A stretch of DNA of 64,000 nucleotides, taken from assembly GCA_016719295.1 (NCBI GenBank), contig JADKAF010000001.1, positions 4,278,001-4,342,000 of the forward strand. Direction: 5' to 3'. Position numbers and translations under genes: made by a program. The notes beneath the pieces are model-generated. The model did no database searches. It saw nothing but the letters and a program-made list of their open reading frames with translations, and was not told the origin of the DNA. Positions 53,969 to 62,119 of this stretch are shown piece by piece. The number at the start of each line of letters is the position of its first letter. Position 1 is the stretch's first letter. The stretch is from Planctomycetota bacterium (GTDB taxonomy: Bacteria; Planctomycetota; UBA1135; JADKAF01).

Positions 53969-54038
53969 CCTGGCGCGGCTCCTGCGCCAGGTCCAGAGAA
54001 CGGACCCGAGGTCGCTCGCTCGAGCGACCTCGGGTCCG
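53969..54038 (+). terminator. Double hairpin terminator after the 51823-53943 gene
   Basis: Hairpin 1: CCTGGCGC (53969-53976) with GCGCCAGG (53984-53991). Hairpin 2: an 18-bp perfect stem, 54001-54018 with 54021-54038, two-base loop, followed by CTCGTTTCGG. Such a long GC palindrome right after a stop is a convincing bidirectional terminator. Confidence 0.75.
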
Positions 54039-54347
54039 CTCGTTTCGGCTCCGCTCTCCGCCCGGCCCTGTCGAGCTCACGCCGATCGGCCGGCTGGATC
54101 TCGAAGTGGTCCGTGGAGGAGCGGTGCTCTCTCTGACGACATTCCCTCATGCGAAGCCCAGAGATCCGGCCAGCTCCGCGGGGCTTCGTAGATCGAATCG
54201 CCCACCGTCCACGGACGGCGCTCGGCGTCGCGGGAAGCTGCGCTTCACATGCCGCTCCAGGACGTGTGCTGTTGCCACCGGCGTCCGCTGACGCCGATGG
54301 CGGCGCGCATCACGCGCGATCTCGCGGCGAGCTCGAAGCCGTCGCCG

Positions 54348-54364
54348 CGCTCGCTTAGCGAGCG
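54348..54364 (-). terminator. Palindrome overlapping the stop of the 54355-54975 gene
   Basis: CGCTCGCT (54348-54355) and AGCGAGCG (54357-54364) form an 8-bp stem with a one-base centre that includes the TAA stop of the minus-strand lipoprotein gene. The tiny loop makes folding less certain than the sequence symmetry. Confidence 0.4.
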
Positions 54365-54975
54365 ACCTTCTCGATCCCGAGCGCGAGCGCCTCATCGTAG
54401 TCGAGCTGCACCTTGTCGCCGACCTTCAGCTTGCGAACGAACTCGCGGCCCGTGGCGGTGGCGATGCGGTGCGAGATCAGCTCGCCGGCGGAGGTCGAGA
54501 ACACGACGATGTCGCGCGACGCGTCGATCGACTCGATCTCGACGCGGACCGATACCGCGACGCCGAACCCGGCAGCCGGCGTCTCGCCTTCCGCGGCGCG
54601 CGCCGCGACGGCGAAGCCCCGCGCCTCGCGCAGGTTCGTATCCGCCGGGAGCACGGTGGCCGTCAGCGCTTCCCGGTAGCGAACCTGCAGCGTGTCGCCG
54701 ACGGCGATCTGGTCGAAGTTGCGCACGGCCTCGCCGCAGCGGATCTGGCGCAAACGACCGTCCTCGCCGCGGAGCGTCACGAGTCGCGCCGCCGCATCGA
54801 CCGCCACGACCTTTGACTGCGAGCTCACCTCCTGCTCGATCTTGGAGCTCTGCGCCGTGGTGGTCGCAACGGAAGACTGCGTCGATGCGGGCGGCGCCGA
54901 TTCGCAAGCGGGGAGCGTGAAGAGAGCGGCGACGAGCAACGCAGGAACGGAGAGGGGCGAGATCGAGGGGCGCAT
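54355..54975 (-). CDS. Lipoprotein, unknown
   Basis: This 206-residue protein has a lipoprotein signal with lipobox TLPAC (MRPSISPLSVPALLVAAL start, ATG 54975). The mature part has two similar small beta modules with sequences such as AVGDTLQVRYREALTATVL and KVGDKVQLDYDEALALGIEK, which look like repeats of one fold. The fold is unknown to me. The earlier ATG at 55071 is rejected because it lacks signal character. It stands alone; a palindrome covers the stop codon. Confidence 0.78.
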   Translation of the reverse strand: MRPSISPLSVPALLVAALFTLPACESAPPASTQSSVATTTAQSSKIEQEVSSQSKVVAVDAAARLVTLRGEDGRLRQIRCGEAVRNFDQIAVGDTLQVRYREALTATVLPADTNLREARGFAVAARAAEGETPAAGFGVAVSVRVEIESIDASRDIVVFSTSAGELISHRIATATGREFVRKLKVGDKVQLDYDEALALGIEKVAR

Positions 54976-55697
54976 CGGGTGCTCCAGGGGAGAAGAGGGA
55001 GCTAATCGTGCCACGCGAGCATCCCTCACGGAAGCTGCAATGCGCCGTGGCGGCGCGTGGTGCGTGAGCATTGCTATCCGATGTAGGCACCTGAGCTAAC
55101 CGCCTCGCCTCGGATTCTCCTGCCGAGCCGGAGAGCCTGCGAGGCCTCCCAGATCGCAAGTCGCGGCGTGGAGTAGGCCACCAAGGCAGGACGAATCGCG
55201 CGCCGTTCTCGCCGAGCCTCCGAGGCCGATTTCCCGCCGAGGCGTGGTCGTGGCAGCTAGTGAGCGACGACGCAGCTGGTCCACGCGAGTCCTTCTAGCG
55301 ACGGCGAAAGATCTTCGGAGCGCAGCGCGGCCCATCGACCTCCACGCGCAGCATCTGCAGAGCTTCGACGGGGCGCGCGCTGCGCCGCCTGGATCGCCGA
55401 CCCCGACCACGTCGCGACGCCACGCGACTCGATCCGCACGGAGGCCTGCTGGCCACCAGCGTGAAGGATCCCTCGTGCGCACTTCCCATGCCGCGACATC
55501 GCGTGCGCGCGCACGATGTCCTGCACTTCGCGGTGCCGTGGCACCGCGTACCCTACGCCTCGCCGGTATCGAAGAGCGTCGAGGCAACGGCGGAGCTCCA
55601 GCACGCCTGAGAGCTGCCGAGCCCGCTTCCGTGCTCAACGAAGAGCGCGCAGGCAGCTACCATGAGCCGTCGTTCGTCTCCTTCGGAGAGATTGCCC
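54976..55697. other. Intergenic, 722 bp, no confident gene
   Basis: No frame here has both a credible start and convincing composition. A plus-strand stretch at about 55441-55608 reads coding-like (segments GGLLATSVKDPS and DVLHFAVPWHRVPYASP) up to a TGA. It has no start and may be a gene remnant. The 3' end holds the promoter of the isoaspartyl peptidase gene. Confidence 0.4.
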
Positions 55698-56717
55698 ATG
55701 CTCCATTGCCTGCGCTCGCTCGTATCGCTCCTCATCGTCGCTCAGCTCTTCGGTTGCGCTGCGCCATCGCGCAGCGAAGCCCCGACGAGCGCAACGGGAA
55801 CTTGGGCCCTCGCCATCCACGGCGGCGTCGGCACGCTGGAGCGCAGCGCCTCGGCCGCCGAGCAGCAGGAGTACCTCGACGCGCTGCGCGCGGCGCTCGA
55901 GGAAGGACGCGCGCGCCTCGCGCGCGGCGAGAGCGCGCTCGACGTGTGCGAAGCGGTGGTGCGCGTGCTCGAGGACGATCCGCACTTCAATGCCGGCCGA
56001 GGGGCGGCGTTCAACGAGCAAGGGCAGCACGAGCTCGACGCCTCGATCATGGACGGGAGCACGCTCGCGTGCGGCGCGGTCGCTGGCGTGCGCACGGTGA
56101 AGAACCCGATCTCGCTCGCGCGTCTCGTGATGGAGCGCACGAGCCACGTGCTGCTGATGGGCGACGGCGCGGAGCAGTTCGCCTCGACGGTCGGCGTGGA
56201 GCGCGTGGAGAACGCGTGGTTCGACACGGAGCCGCGGCGGCGCATGTTGGACGAGGTGCTGCGCGAGCGCGCGGCCACGAGCGCGACCGCACCGAATACG
56301 GCGCGGGCATCCAACTATGGAACCGTGGGCTGCGTCGTCCTCGATCGCGAAGGGCGCCTCGCGGCCGCGACGAGCACCGGCGGCCTCACCGGCAAGCGCT
56401 GGGGGCGCGTCGGCGATTCGCCGATCCCGGGAGCGGGGAACTACGCCGATCGCTACGCGGCGATCAGCGGCACGGGGACGGGTGAGGTCTTCTTGCGCCA
56501 CCAAGTCGCGAAGTCGATCGCCGCGCGCATGGAGCTCGCCGGCGAGAGCTTGGAGCGCGCGGCGCACGAGGTGGTGCATGAAGTCATGCGCCCCGGAGAT
56601 GGCGGCGTGATCGGCGTGGACTCCGCGGGACGCTTGCTCGCGAGCTACAACACCGAAGGCATGTACCGCGGCTTCGCCGATGCCGCGGGGCGCTTCGAGC
56701 TGAGGATCTTCGAGTGA
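55698..56717 (+). CDS. Isoaspartyl peptidase/asparaginase-family lipoprotein
   Basis: This 339-residue protein is an Ntn-hydrolase of the plant-type asparaginase/isoaspartyl dipeptidase family (T2). It has the opening IHGGVGTLE, the autoprocessing/nucleophile Thr209 in NYGTVGCVVLD, and a GDSPIPGAGNYAD-type metal loop. The chain would self-cleave before Thr209. A lipobox (QLFGC) after a hydrophobic signal makes it a lipoprotein, unlike most cytosolic relatives. ATG 55698 has GGAGAG seven bases upstream; ATG 55662 has none. It overlaps the cyanophycinase gene. In cyanophycin breakdown the cyanophycinase makes beta-Asp-Arg dipeptides and this family cleaves them. Confidence 0.93.
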   Translation: MLHCLRSLVSLLIVAQLFGCAAPSRSEAPTSATGTWALAIHGGVGTLERSASAAEQQEYLDALRAALEEGRARLARGESALDVCEAVVRVLEDDPHFNAGRGAAFNEQGQHELDASIMDGSTLACGAVAGVRTVKNPISLARLVMERTSHVLLMGDGAEQFASTVGVERVENAWFDTEPRRRMLDEVLRERAATSATAPNTARASNYGTVGCVVLDREGRLAAATSTGGLTGKRWGRVGDSPIPGAGNYADRYAAISGTGTGEVFLRHQVAKSIAARMELAGESLERAAHEVVHEVMRPGDGGVIGVDSAGRLLASYNTEGMYRGFADAAGRFELRIFE

Positions 56718-57901
56718 GCTGCCCCGCCCTCGCCGCGCGCGCGCTCGGCCTCGCGCTCCTGCTCGGCGCCTGCCGCACGGCTCCCGAGAGCGCGCCCGCG
56801 AAGGCCGCCGAGGTCCACGGGCAACGCGGCACGCTGCTGCTGATCGGCGGCGGGCTCGACAACGACAACCGGCCGATCTACTCGCGCTTGCTCCAGATCG
56901 CCGCACGCTCCGGCACGCCGCGCGTCGCGATCATCACCGCCGCCACCGGCGATCAAGAGCAGGAGGCGATCGACAAGCGCGAAGCGCTGCGGGTCTACGC
57001 TCCCGACCTCGAGATCCACGTGCTGCGCCGCGAGGCTCCGACGGAGGAGAGCCTCAACGTGATCGAGCACGCGACCGCGCTGCTCTTCACCGGCGGCGAC
57101 CAGCAGCGCATCGCGGAGCGCTATCGCCCCGCGGGCGAGGAGACGCCCGAGCTGCGCGCGATGCGCGAGCTCCTGCTCCGCGGCGGCGTCATCGCGGGCT
57201 GCAGCGCCGGCACCGCGATGATGGGCGAGATCATGTTCCACTCGGGCTCGAGCGCGCACGCGCTCGGCGTCGATCCCGAGCCACGCGACGCTTCCGCCGA
57301 TAGCGCTCGTTCCGCCCCGGTCTTCGGCCCGCAGCTCGGGCAAGGGCTCGGCTTCCTGCCCGGAGTCATCACCGACTCGCACTTCTTCGAGCGCGATCGC
57401 GTGGGCCGCCTCGTCGCGGCGCTCGAAGTGAGCGGCGTGCCCATCGGCCTCGGTGTCGGCGAAGATGCGGCGGTCGAAGTCGATCTGGAAACGCTCACGC
57501 TGCGCTCCGTCGGCGTCAGCGATTCGCTGCTCGTGGATGCGCGCGAGCTGGAGCGCGACGGCCTCAACCGACGAAACCTCAGCGCGTGGCTCCTCTCCGA
57601 AGGCCAGCGTCTCGTGCTGCGCGAGTATCTCGCGCGCGCGCCGCACCTGTGGCCATGGCCGATGATGCCGATGACTGTGCATTCGACGCTGCAGGAGATT
57701 CCCGTCGTCGAGCCCGGGCAGAACCGCCAACTCGCTTCCTGGCGCCTCTTCGCTCGCGCGAGCGATCCGAGTGCCGGGGTGCTGATCCTCTCGCTGCCGG
57801 GGTGGATGATCTGCGCCAGTGCAGATAGATCCGGCGGTGTGCGCTTCAGCCTCTTCGTCGGATCCGCTTCATCCACCGACGTGCCCAGCTCTACGCCCTA
57901 G
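56714..57901 (+). CDS. Extracytoplasmic cyanophycinase-family peptidase (S51)
   Basis: This 395-residue lipoprotein (lipobox LLGAC) belongs to the S51 family, with the nucleophile Ser164 in AGCSAGTAMMGE and family segments LLLIGGGLDNDN, AIITAATGD and LFTGGDQQ. Cytosolic CphB proteins are ~270 residues; secreted cyanophycinases are longer, as here, where ~100 extra C-terminal residues follow the core. GTG 56714 overlaps the upstream stop (GTGA), so the two are translationally coupled. Cyanophycinase cuts cyanophycin (poly-Asp with Arg side chains) to dipeptides. With the upstream peptidase this gives an extracytoplasmic route to Asp and Arg. General Asp-containing peptide hydrolysis cannot be excluded. 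Confidence 0.88.
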   Translation: MSCPALAARALGLALLLGACRTAPESAPAKAAEVHGQRGTLLLIGGGLDNDNRPIYSRLLQIAARSGTPRVAIITAATGDQEQEAIDKREALRVYAPDLEIHVLRREAPTEESLNVIEHATALLFTGGDQQRIAERYRPAGEETPELRAMRELLLRGGVIAGCSAGTAMMGEIMFHSGSSAHALGVDPEPRDASADSARSAPVFGPQLGQGLGFLPGVITDSHFFERDRVGRLVAALEVSGVPIGLGVGEDAAVEVDLETLTLRSVGVSDSLLVDARELERDGLNRRNLSAWLLSEGQRLVLREYLARAPHLWPWPMMPMTVHSTLQEIPVVEPGQNRQLASWRLFARASDPSAGVLILSLPGWMICASADRSGGVRFSLFVGSASSTDVPSSTP

Positions 57902-58953
57902 GTCGGAGCTCGGTACCTGCGGCGATCGCTTGCATCCCCTTCGAAGCTCGCGCTCAGGACCTGATCGTCGATCCCGCAGGCGGCGGCGGCGTCTACACCA
58001 GCCTGCGGGCCGCGATCGACGCCGCCTCTCCCGGCGCCAGCATCGAGGTGCGCGGCGGCACCTACACCGCGATCCGCATCGCGAAGTCGCTGCGCATCGT
58101 CGGCAATCCCGCGCCGCTGATCGTGCCGGGCAACAGCGCGCAGCCCGGCGGAGGCCCGCGCAACGAGCCGGCGATCTGGCTGCAGGGGAACGGCAGCGAT
58201 CGTCTGCATCTCGCGAACCTGCGCACCGGCGGCACGAGCGACGGCAATCGCTTCGCCTTCGGCGCCTCCGGCATCGCGGGCAGCGGGTTCGCCGAGGTCG
58301 CGCTGCACGACGGCGTCGTGCGCGGCGCGCCTTGGGTCTATCTCACGGGCGTCGCCACGGGCTCTCCCGGCATCGAGCTCGCGGGCAACACGCGCCTCAC
58401 CATCGTCCGCAGCGCGATCTTCGGCGGGCCCTCCGATGCCGATTACCTCTACGCCAGCACGCCGAGCGGCGGCGCCGGCATCTCCGTGCCGGCCGGCACG
58501 GTGATCGCCATCGACGCGACCATCGAAGGCGGCGAAGGCTGCTTCCTCGGCGATCGCTTCGGTGGACCGCCGCCCACGCCGTGGGGCCGCCAGCCCGACG
58601 GTGAGCCGTACGCGCTCGGCGAACGTCGCGATCTGCCGCGCGATCTCCTGCTGCTGTCGGCACCGCGCCTCGACGGAGCGCTCGATCTCGCCTGGCCGGG
58701 CGCCTACCCCGCTCCCGTGCTGCTCGTCGCGCGCCCCGGGGCTCCTCTCGATCTCGGCGCGCTCGGCATCCTCTTCGGCGAGCTCGCCTCGCTGCAGACG
58801 CTGCTGACGAGCTGAACCGGGAGCCTGCGGATCCCGATTCCCGCGGACCCTCTGCTCTACGGCGCGGCGCTCTCGCTCCAGCTCTACCATCCGCCGCGCA
58901 GCAGCTACGCGCGCGAAGGGCTCTCGCGCTCGCTGCTCGAGCTCTTGCGCTGA
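57901..58953 (+). pseudogene. Broken secreted beta-helix gene with C-terminal module
   Basis: One frame reads VPAAIACIPFEARAQDLIVD (a signal-peptide-like end with an Ala-Gln cleavage site), then GGGGVYTSLRAAIDAAS and a parallel beta-helix body. It stops at TGA 58813-58815 just inside the shared C-terminal module. The same frame continues after the TGA with SLRIPIPADPLLYGAALSLQ and ends naturally at TGA 58951-58953. No ATG, GTG or TTG lies in frame ahead of the signal remnant. It therefore appears to have lost its start and gained a nonsense codon. An intact 255-residue product from GTG 58048 would begin mid-domain. Confidence 0.72.
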
Positions 58954-59071
58954 GCTCGGCAGGCGGCCGCTCCCCCCTCTCGGGCTGCTCATCCGCGCTG
59001 CGCCGCACGCGCTCCCGAGCATCCGAACCGGAGAAGATGGCGCGTCGGCGGACCGCGCGGCGTGTTAGCGC

Positions 59072-60541
59072 ATGCCGCGAGGGTCGTCTCGCGGCGGAGA
59101 GCCCCAAGAGACGAGATCCGCCGTGGACGGAATCTGGGTAAGTGCCCTCGCTGTCGCCGGCGAGGAAGTCGCCAAGCTCCTGCAGCGCCTGGAGCACGCG
59201 GGGCTCGAGCCTCTGCAGCGCTGCGACCAGCCTCGAGGCGGTGTCGGACTCTTGATCGCCGAGCGCGCGGAGAGCGCGGCCCTCGAAGAAGGCTTGCTGG
59301 CCTGTCGGCGCCACGGTGCGCGGGCACTCCTGCTGCTGACGCGCGACGAGGATCCCTCGCGCGAGCGTCTGTCCGAGCTCCATCGCTACGGAGTCGAGGA
59401 CGCGCGCTGCTGGCGGCCCGAAGGCACGTGCCCGGGCACGGTCGCATCGCGTCTCGTTCGCTGGCTGGCGATCGAGCACGCGCTCGAAGCCGAGCGCGGC
59501 TCCCAGCGCCTCTGCTTCACGAGCGCGGCGTTGCGGTCGCTCTTGCGCCAGGTGCTGGAGGTCGCCATGTACACGAGCGATCCGATCTTGCTGCTCGGCG
59601 AGAGCGGCACCGGCAAGGAGGAGGTCGCGCGCCTGATCCACCGCGTCGATCGCCGCGCGGAGAAGGGCGCCTTCGTGCTGCTCGACGCCTCGACGATCCC
59701 CCCCGAGCTCGCCGCGAGCGAGTTCTTCGGTCACGAGCGCGGCGCGTTCACCGGCGCCCTCGCGGATCGCGAAGGTGCGTTCGCCCTGGCCGATGGCGGA
59801 ACGCTCTTCCTCGATGAGGTCGGCGAGCTCCCGCTGCCGCTGCAAGCGCAGCTCCTGCGCGTGATCCAAGAGCGGTCGTACAAGCCGCTGGGCAGCAGCA
59901 CCTGGAAGCACTCGGACTTCCGCCTCATCTCCGCGACGCATCGCGAGCTCGACGGGAGCTCCTGCTGCCGCCGCGACTTCTTCCACCGCATCTCGCGCTG
60001 GGTCTTCCGCCTCCCGTCGCTGCGGGAGCGCCCGGAGGACATCCTCCCGCTCGCCGCGCACTTCGCGGAGCAGCGGCTCGGGATCCATCCCGGCTTCGAG
60101 GAGCGCTTGCAGCGGAACCTGCTGCTCCGCGAGTACACCGGCAACGCGCGCGAGCTGCGCAATCTCGTGCTGCGCCTCTGCGGCCTCCACGTCGGAGCCG
60201 GTCCGCTCGCGCTGCAGGATCTCCCGACGCAGGACCTCGCGTCCTCCCTCGCGAGCACGAACGAGCAGCTCGAGCGCGCGGCGAGCCTCTCGGCGCTCGG
60301 TGGCGACGGCTTGAAGTCGATCGAGCGCCGGGCGCGCGAGGCCGCGATCGACGCCGCGCTGGGCTCGTGCGACGGCCACGTGCCGCGCGCCGCGAAGCTT
60401 CTGGGCATCAGCGATCGCGCGCTGCAGATGGAGCGAGCGAAGCGGCTCGCGTCCTCGGCGTCGGCTGACGAGCCAGCAAGCGCCGCAGATTTCCTCCCAG
60501 CACGAGCGCCGCAGCGTGCTCCGGCAGGCCGAGAGCTCTGA
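59072..60541 (+). CDS. Sigma-54-dependent-type AAA+ transcriptional activator
   Basis: This 489-residue protein has a divergent N-terminal receiver-like or sensor region (about 1-155). An AAA+ domain follows with Walker A GESGTGKE (residues 176-183), the sigma-54 contact loop GAFTGA (224-229), Walker B LFLDEVGELP and the downstream LREYTGNARELRNL. The C-terminus has a Fis-type helix-turn-helix (HVPRAAKLLGISDRALQ). It should activate RpoN promoters, probably by recognising a nearby enhancer. ATG 59072 and GTG 59123 are both possible starts. Its 3' end overlaps the convergent amidohydrolase by 134 bp, which is unusual. Confidence 0.9.
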   Translation: MPRGSSRGGEPQETRSAVDGIWVSALAVAGEEVAKLLQRLEHAGLEPLQRCDQPRGGVGLLIAERAESAALEEGLLACRRHGARALLLLTRDEDPSRERLSELHRYGVEDARCWRPEGTCPGTVASRLVRWLAIEHALEAERGSQRLCFTSAALRSLLRQVLEVAMYTSDPILLLGESGTGKEEVARLIHRVDRRAEKGAFVLLDASTIPPELAASEFFGHERGAFTGALADREGAFALADGGTLFLDEVGELPLPLQAQLLRVIQERSYKPLGSSTWKHSDFRLISATHRELDGSSCCRRDFFHRISRWVFRLPSLRERPEDILPLAAHFAEQRLGIHPGFEERLQRNLLLREYTGNARELRNLVLRLCGLHVGAGPLALQDLPTQDLASSLASTNEQLERAASLSALGGDGLKSIERRAREAAIDAALGSCDGHVPRAAKLLGISDRALQMERAKRLASSASADEPASAADFLPARAPQRAPAGREL

Positions 60542-61181
60542 TCTTCGCGAGTTCCACCGCGGGGTGCAGCCAGGGTCCGTCGCTGCCGAAGAGCAGCTTC
60601 GTGGGTCCGGCGTGAGCGAGCGCTTCGAGCAGCAGATCGAACACGCGCACCGCCGAGCTGTCGGTGTGGAGATTCGGCAGCAGCGGCAGCGCGGCGATCA
60701 GCTCGAGCTGCGCGCGAAAGTCGTCGTCGAACGAGCCCAGGTGCGGGAGCACGAACGCCACCTCGGGATGATCCGCGACGAGGTCGAGCGTCGGGCCGAT
60801 CACGCCAGTGGGGTCGTAGAGGATCGGCACGCCGAAGCGCCGCGCCTCCGCGCAGATCTCCGCGCTGAGCGGCGCGTCCTTGCGATGCACCTTGATCCCG
60901 CGGAGGCCGAGCTCGCCGATCGCCTCCGCGAGAAGCTCGTGCACGCGCCCCGCGTCGCGGAGCGCGTGTACGCAGGCGAAGCCGATCAGGCGCGGCGCAT
61001 GATGCGCCACGAGCTGTGCCGTCCGGCGATTCTCGCGGCGGTAGTCGGCGGAGAAGCCGGCGAACACGACGCTGCGCGCGATGCCGGCCTGCGCGGCGCG
61101 CGCGAGATAGCGCTCGAAGGAGACCGGCGCCGTGGAGGGTTCATGCCATTCCACGGCGTGGCAGTGCGCATCGACGATCAC
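60408..61181 (-). CDS. Amidohydrolase (PF04909-like)
   Basis: This 257-residue TIM-barrel amidohydrolase has the metal motif HxH in DAHCHAVEW, a later LPHLGSF histidine, and the FGSDGPW aspartate. These match the amidohydrolase-2 (decarboxylase-like) group. The substrate is unknown. Its ATG overlaps the stop of the GIY-YIG gene upstream (ATGA), so it belongs to the 60.4-64 kb operon. The last ~20 residues (PTPRTRAASLAPSAARDR) lie in the overlap with the sigma-54 activator and look added on. Confidence 0.87.
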   Translation of the reverse strand: MIVDAHCHAVEWHEPSTAPVSFERYLARAAQAGIARSVVFAGFSADYRRENRRTAQLVAHHAPRLIGFACVHALRDAGRVHELLAEAIGELGLRGIKVHRKDAPLSAEICAEARRFGVPILYDPTGVIGPTLDLVADHPEVAFVLPHLGSFDDDFRAQLELIAALPLLPNLHTDSSAVRVFDLLLEALAHAGPTKLLFGSDGPWLHPAVELAKIRALGLPEHAAALVLGGNLRRLLARQPTPRTRAASLAPSAARDR

Positions 61182-62098
61182 GGGCGTCGGGCGCGCCAGG
61201 GGGAGAGGTACTCGGGCGAGGTTCCGCCAGCCTCGATGGTCAGTACCGACTTGTCTCGATCGAAGCTCGCTGTGCGGTTGCCGGAATCGAGCTCGACTCC
61301 CTTGATCAAGTCCCGTGGTAGGGGGTGGCGGATGACGAACTGGCGACCACCTGCCTTGACTCTGAAGAACTGGATCGACTGCGCATTGTCCAGCTTCAGC
61401 TTCGAGCTCGGAGAGTAGCGCTTGAGAAGTCGAATCGCGGCTTGCTCGGCCCCTCGCAGAGCCTCATCCAGCGAAACTCCTCCGGTACCGTTGAGCACCC
61501 CACACCAGAGCGTGATGGGCTTGAGGGCCGACTTGATTCCTTGCAGCCTGACTTTCCAGCGACCTAGCAAGCTCTTCGACATGCCGACGTAGGTCGGCAC
61601 GCCACCGACGAGCACGACGTAGATGCCCGCCTTCGCGGGGATTGCATCGAGATCCTTGGGGAGGGACAGAGGAGCCCATGTGATCGTGAGGTTCATACCT
61701 CGACGAGTCACCTCCTCCTCCACGGTGCTCGCAGCGGAGCCACCGTCCGCTGCTCCATCCGCCGCAGGCTCCGGCTCGTTCGCCGGCTCCGGCTCCGCAG
61801 CCGCAGGCTCCTCGGGCGGAAGATCCGCGGCGGATCCGCCGGGCATCGGCGCGACGCTCGCGTTGCTCGGCGCGGGCGTCGGCGCGAGGTTCATCCACGG
61901 CGGCCAGAAGAAGGTCGGATGCGTGCCGACGACGATCGTCCGTCGCCGAGGTCGGCGACGGACGACGCGGCTCGACGACGACGTGCGCTGCCGCCGCAGG
62001 CGCGAGCGCAGGACGCGCCCGCGCTTCTTGAGCTCGCCGAGCAGCTCTTGCGCGCCACCTTGCGCGGCGCAGATCTCGCATTCGGTTTCGAAGCACAT
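61178..62098 (-). CDS. GIY-YIG-like domain protein with Cys and Pro/Glu-rich N-terminus
   Basis: This 306-residue protein has a short N-terminus with three cysteines in CFETECEICAAQ, then an Arg-rich stretch, then a Pro/Glu/Ala-rich linker of ~60 residues. A GIY-YIG-like domain starts near residue 155 (GIYVVLVGGVPTYVGMSKSL with a following WKVRL). The catalytic Tyr and Gly positions look present, but the YIG is YVG and the downstream Arg/Glu positions need alignment. GIY-YIG domains cut DNA or RNA in repair, restriction and mobile elements. It is translationally coupled to the amidohydrolase, an unexpected partner. Confidence 0.78.
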   Translation of the reverse strand: MCFETECEICAAQGGAQELLGELKKRGRVLRSRLRRQRTSSSSRVVRRRPRRRTIVVGTHPTFFWPPWMNLAPTPAPSNASVAPMPGGSAADLPPEEPAAAEPEPANEPEPAADGAADGGSAASTVEEEVTRRGMNLTITWAPLSLPKDLDAIPAKAGIYVVLVGGVPTYVGMSKSLLGRWKVRLQGIKSALKPITLWCGVLNGTGGVSLDEALRGAEQAAIRLLKRYSPSSKLKLDNAQSIQFFRVKAGGRQFVIRHPLPRDLIKGVELDSGNRTASFDRDKSVLTIEAGGTSPEYLSPWRARRP

Positions 62099-62119
62099 GG
62101 GATCCTCCTCGCGTCCGCG

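Noticed and set aside
54152..54188. 8-bp inverted repeat CGAAGCCC / GGGCTTCG as an attachment site or terminator
   Set aside because: Long 21-base loop, no gene end in the right place and no integrase; such short pairs are expected by chance at this GC content.
7973..58953. Reassigned stop codon (TAG or TGA read as an amino acid)
   Set aside because: TAG, TGA and TAA all end clearly intact genes here (e.g. cyanophycinase TAG, napA TGA). The in-frame stops occur in genes with other damage.
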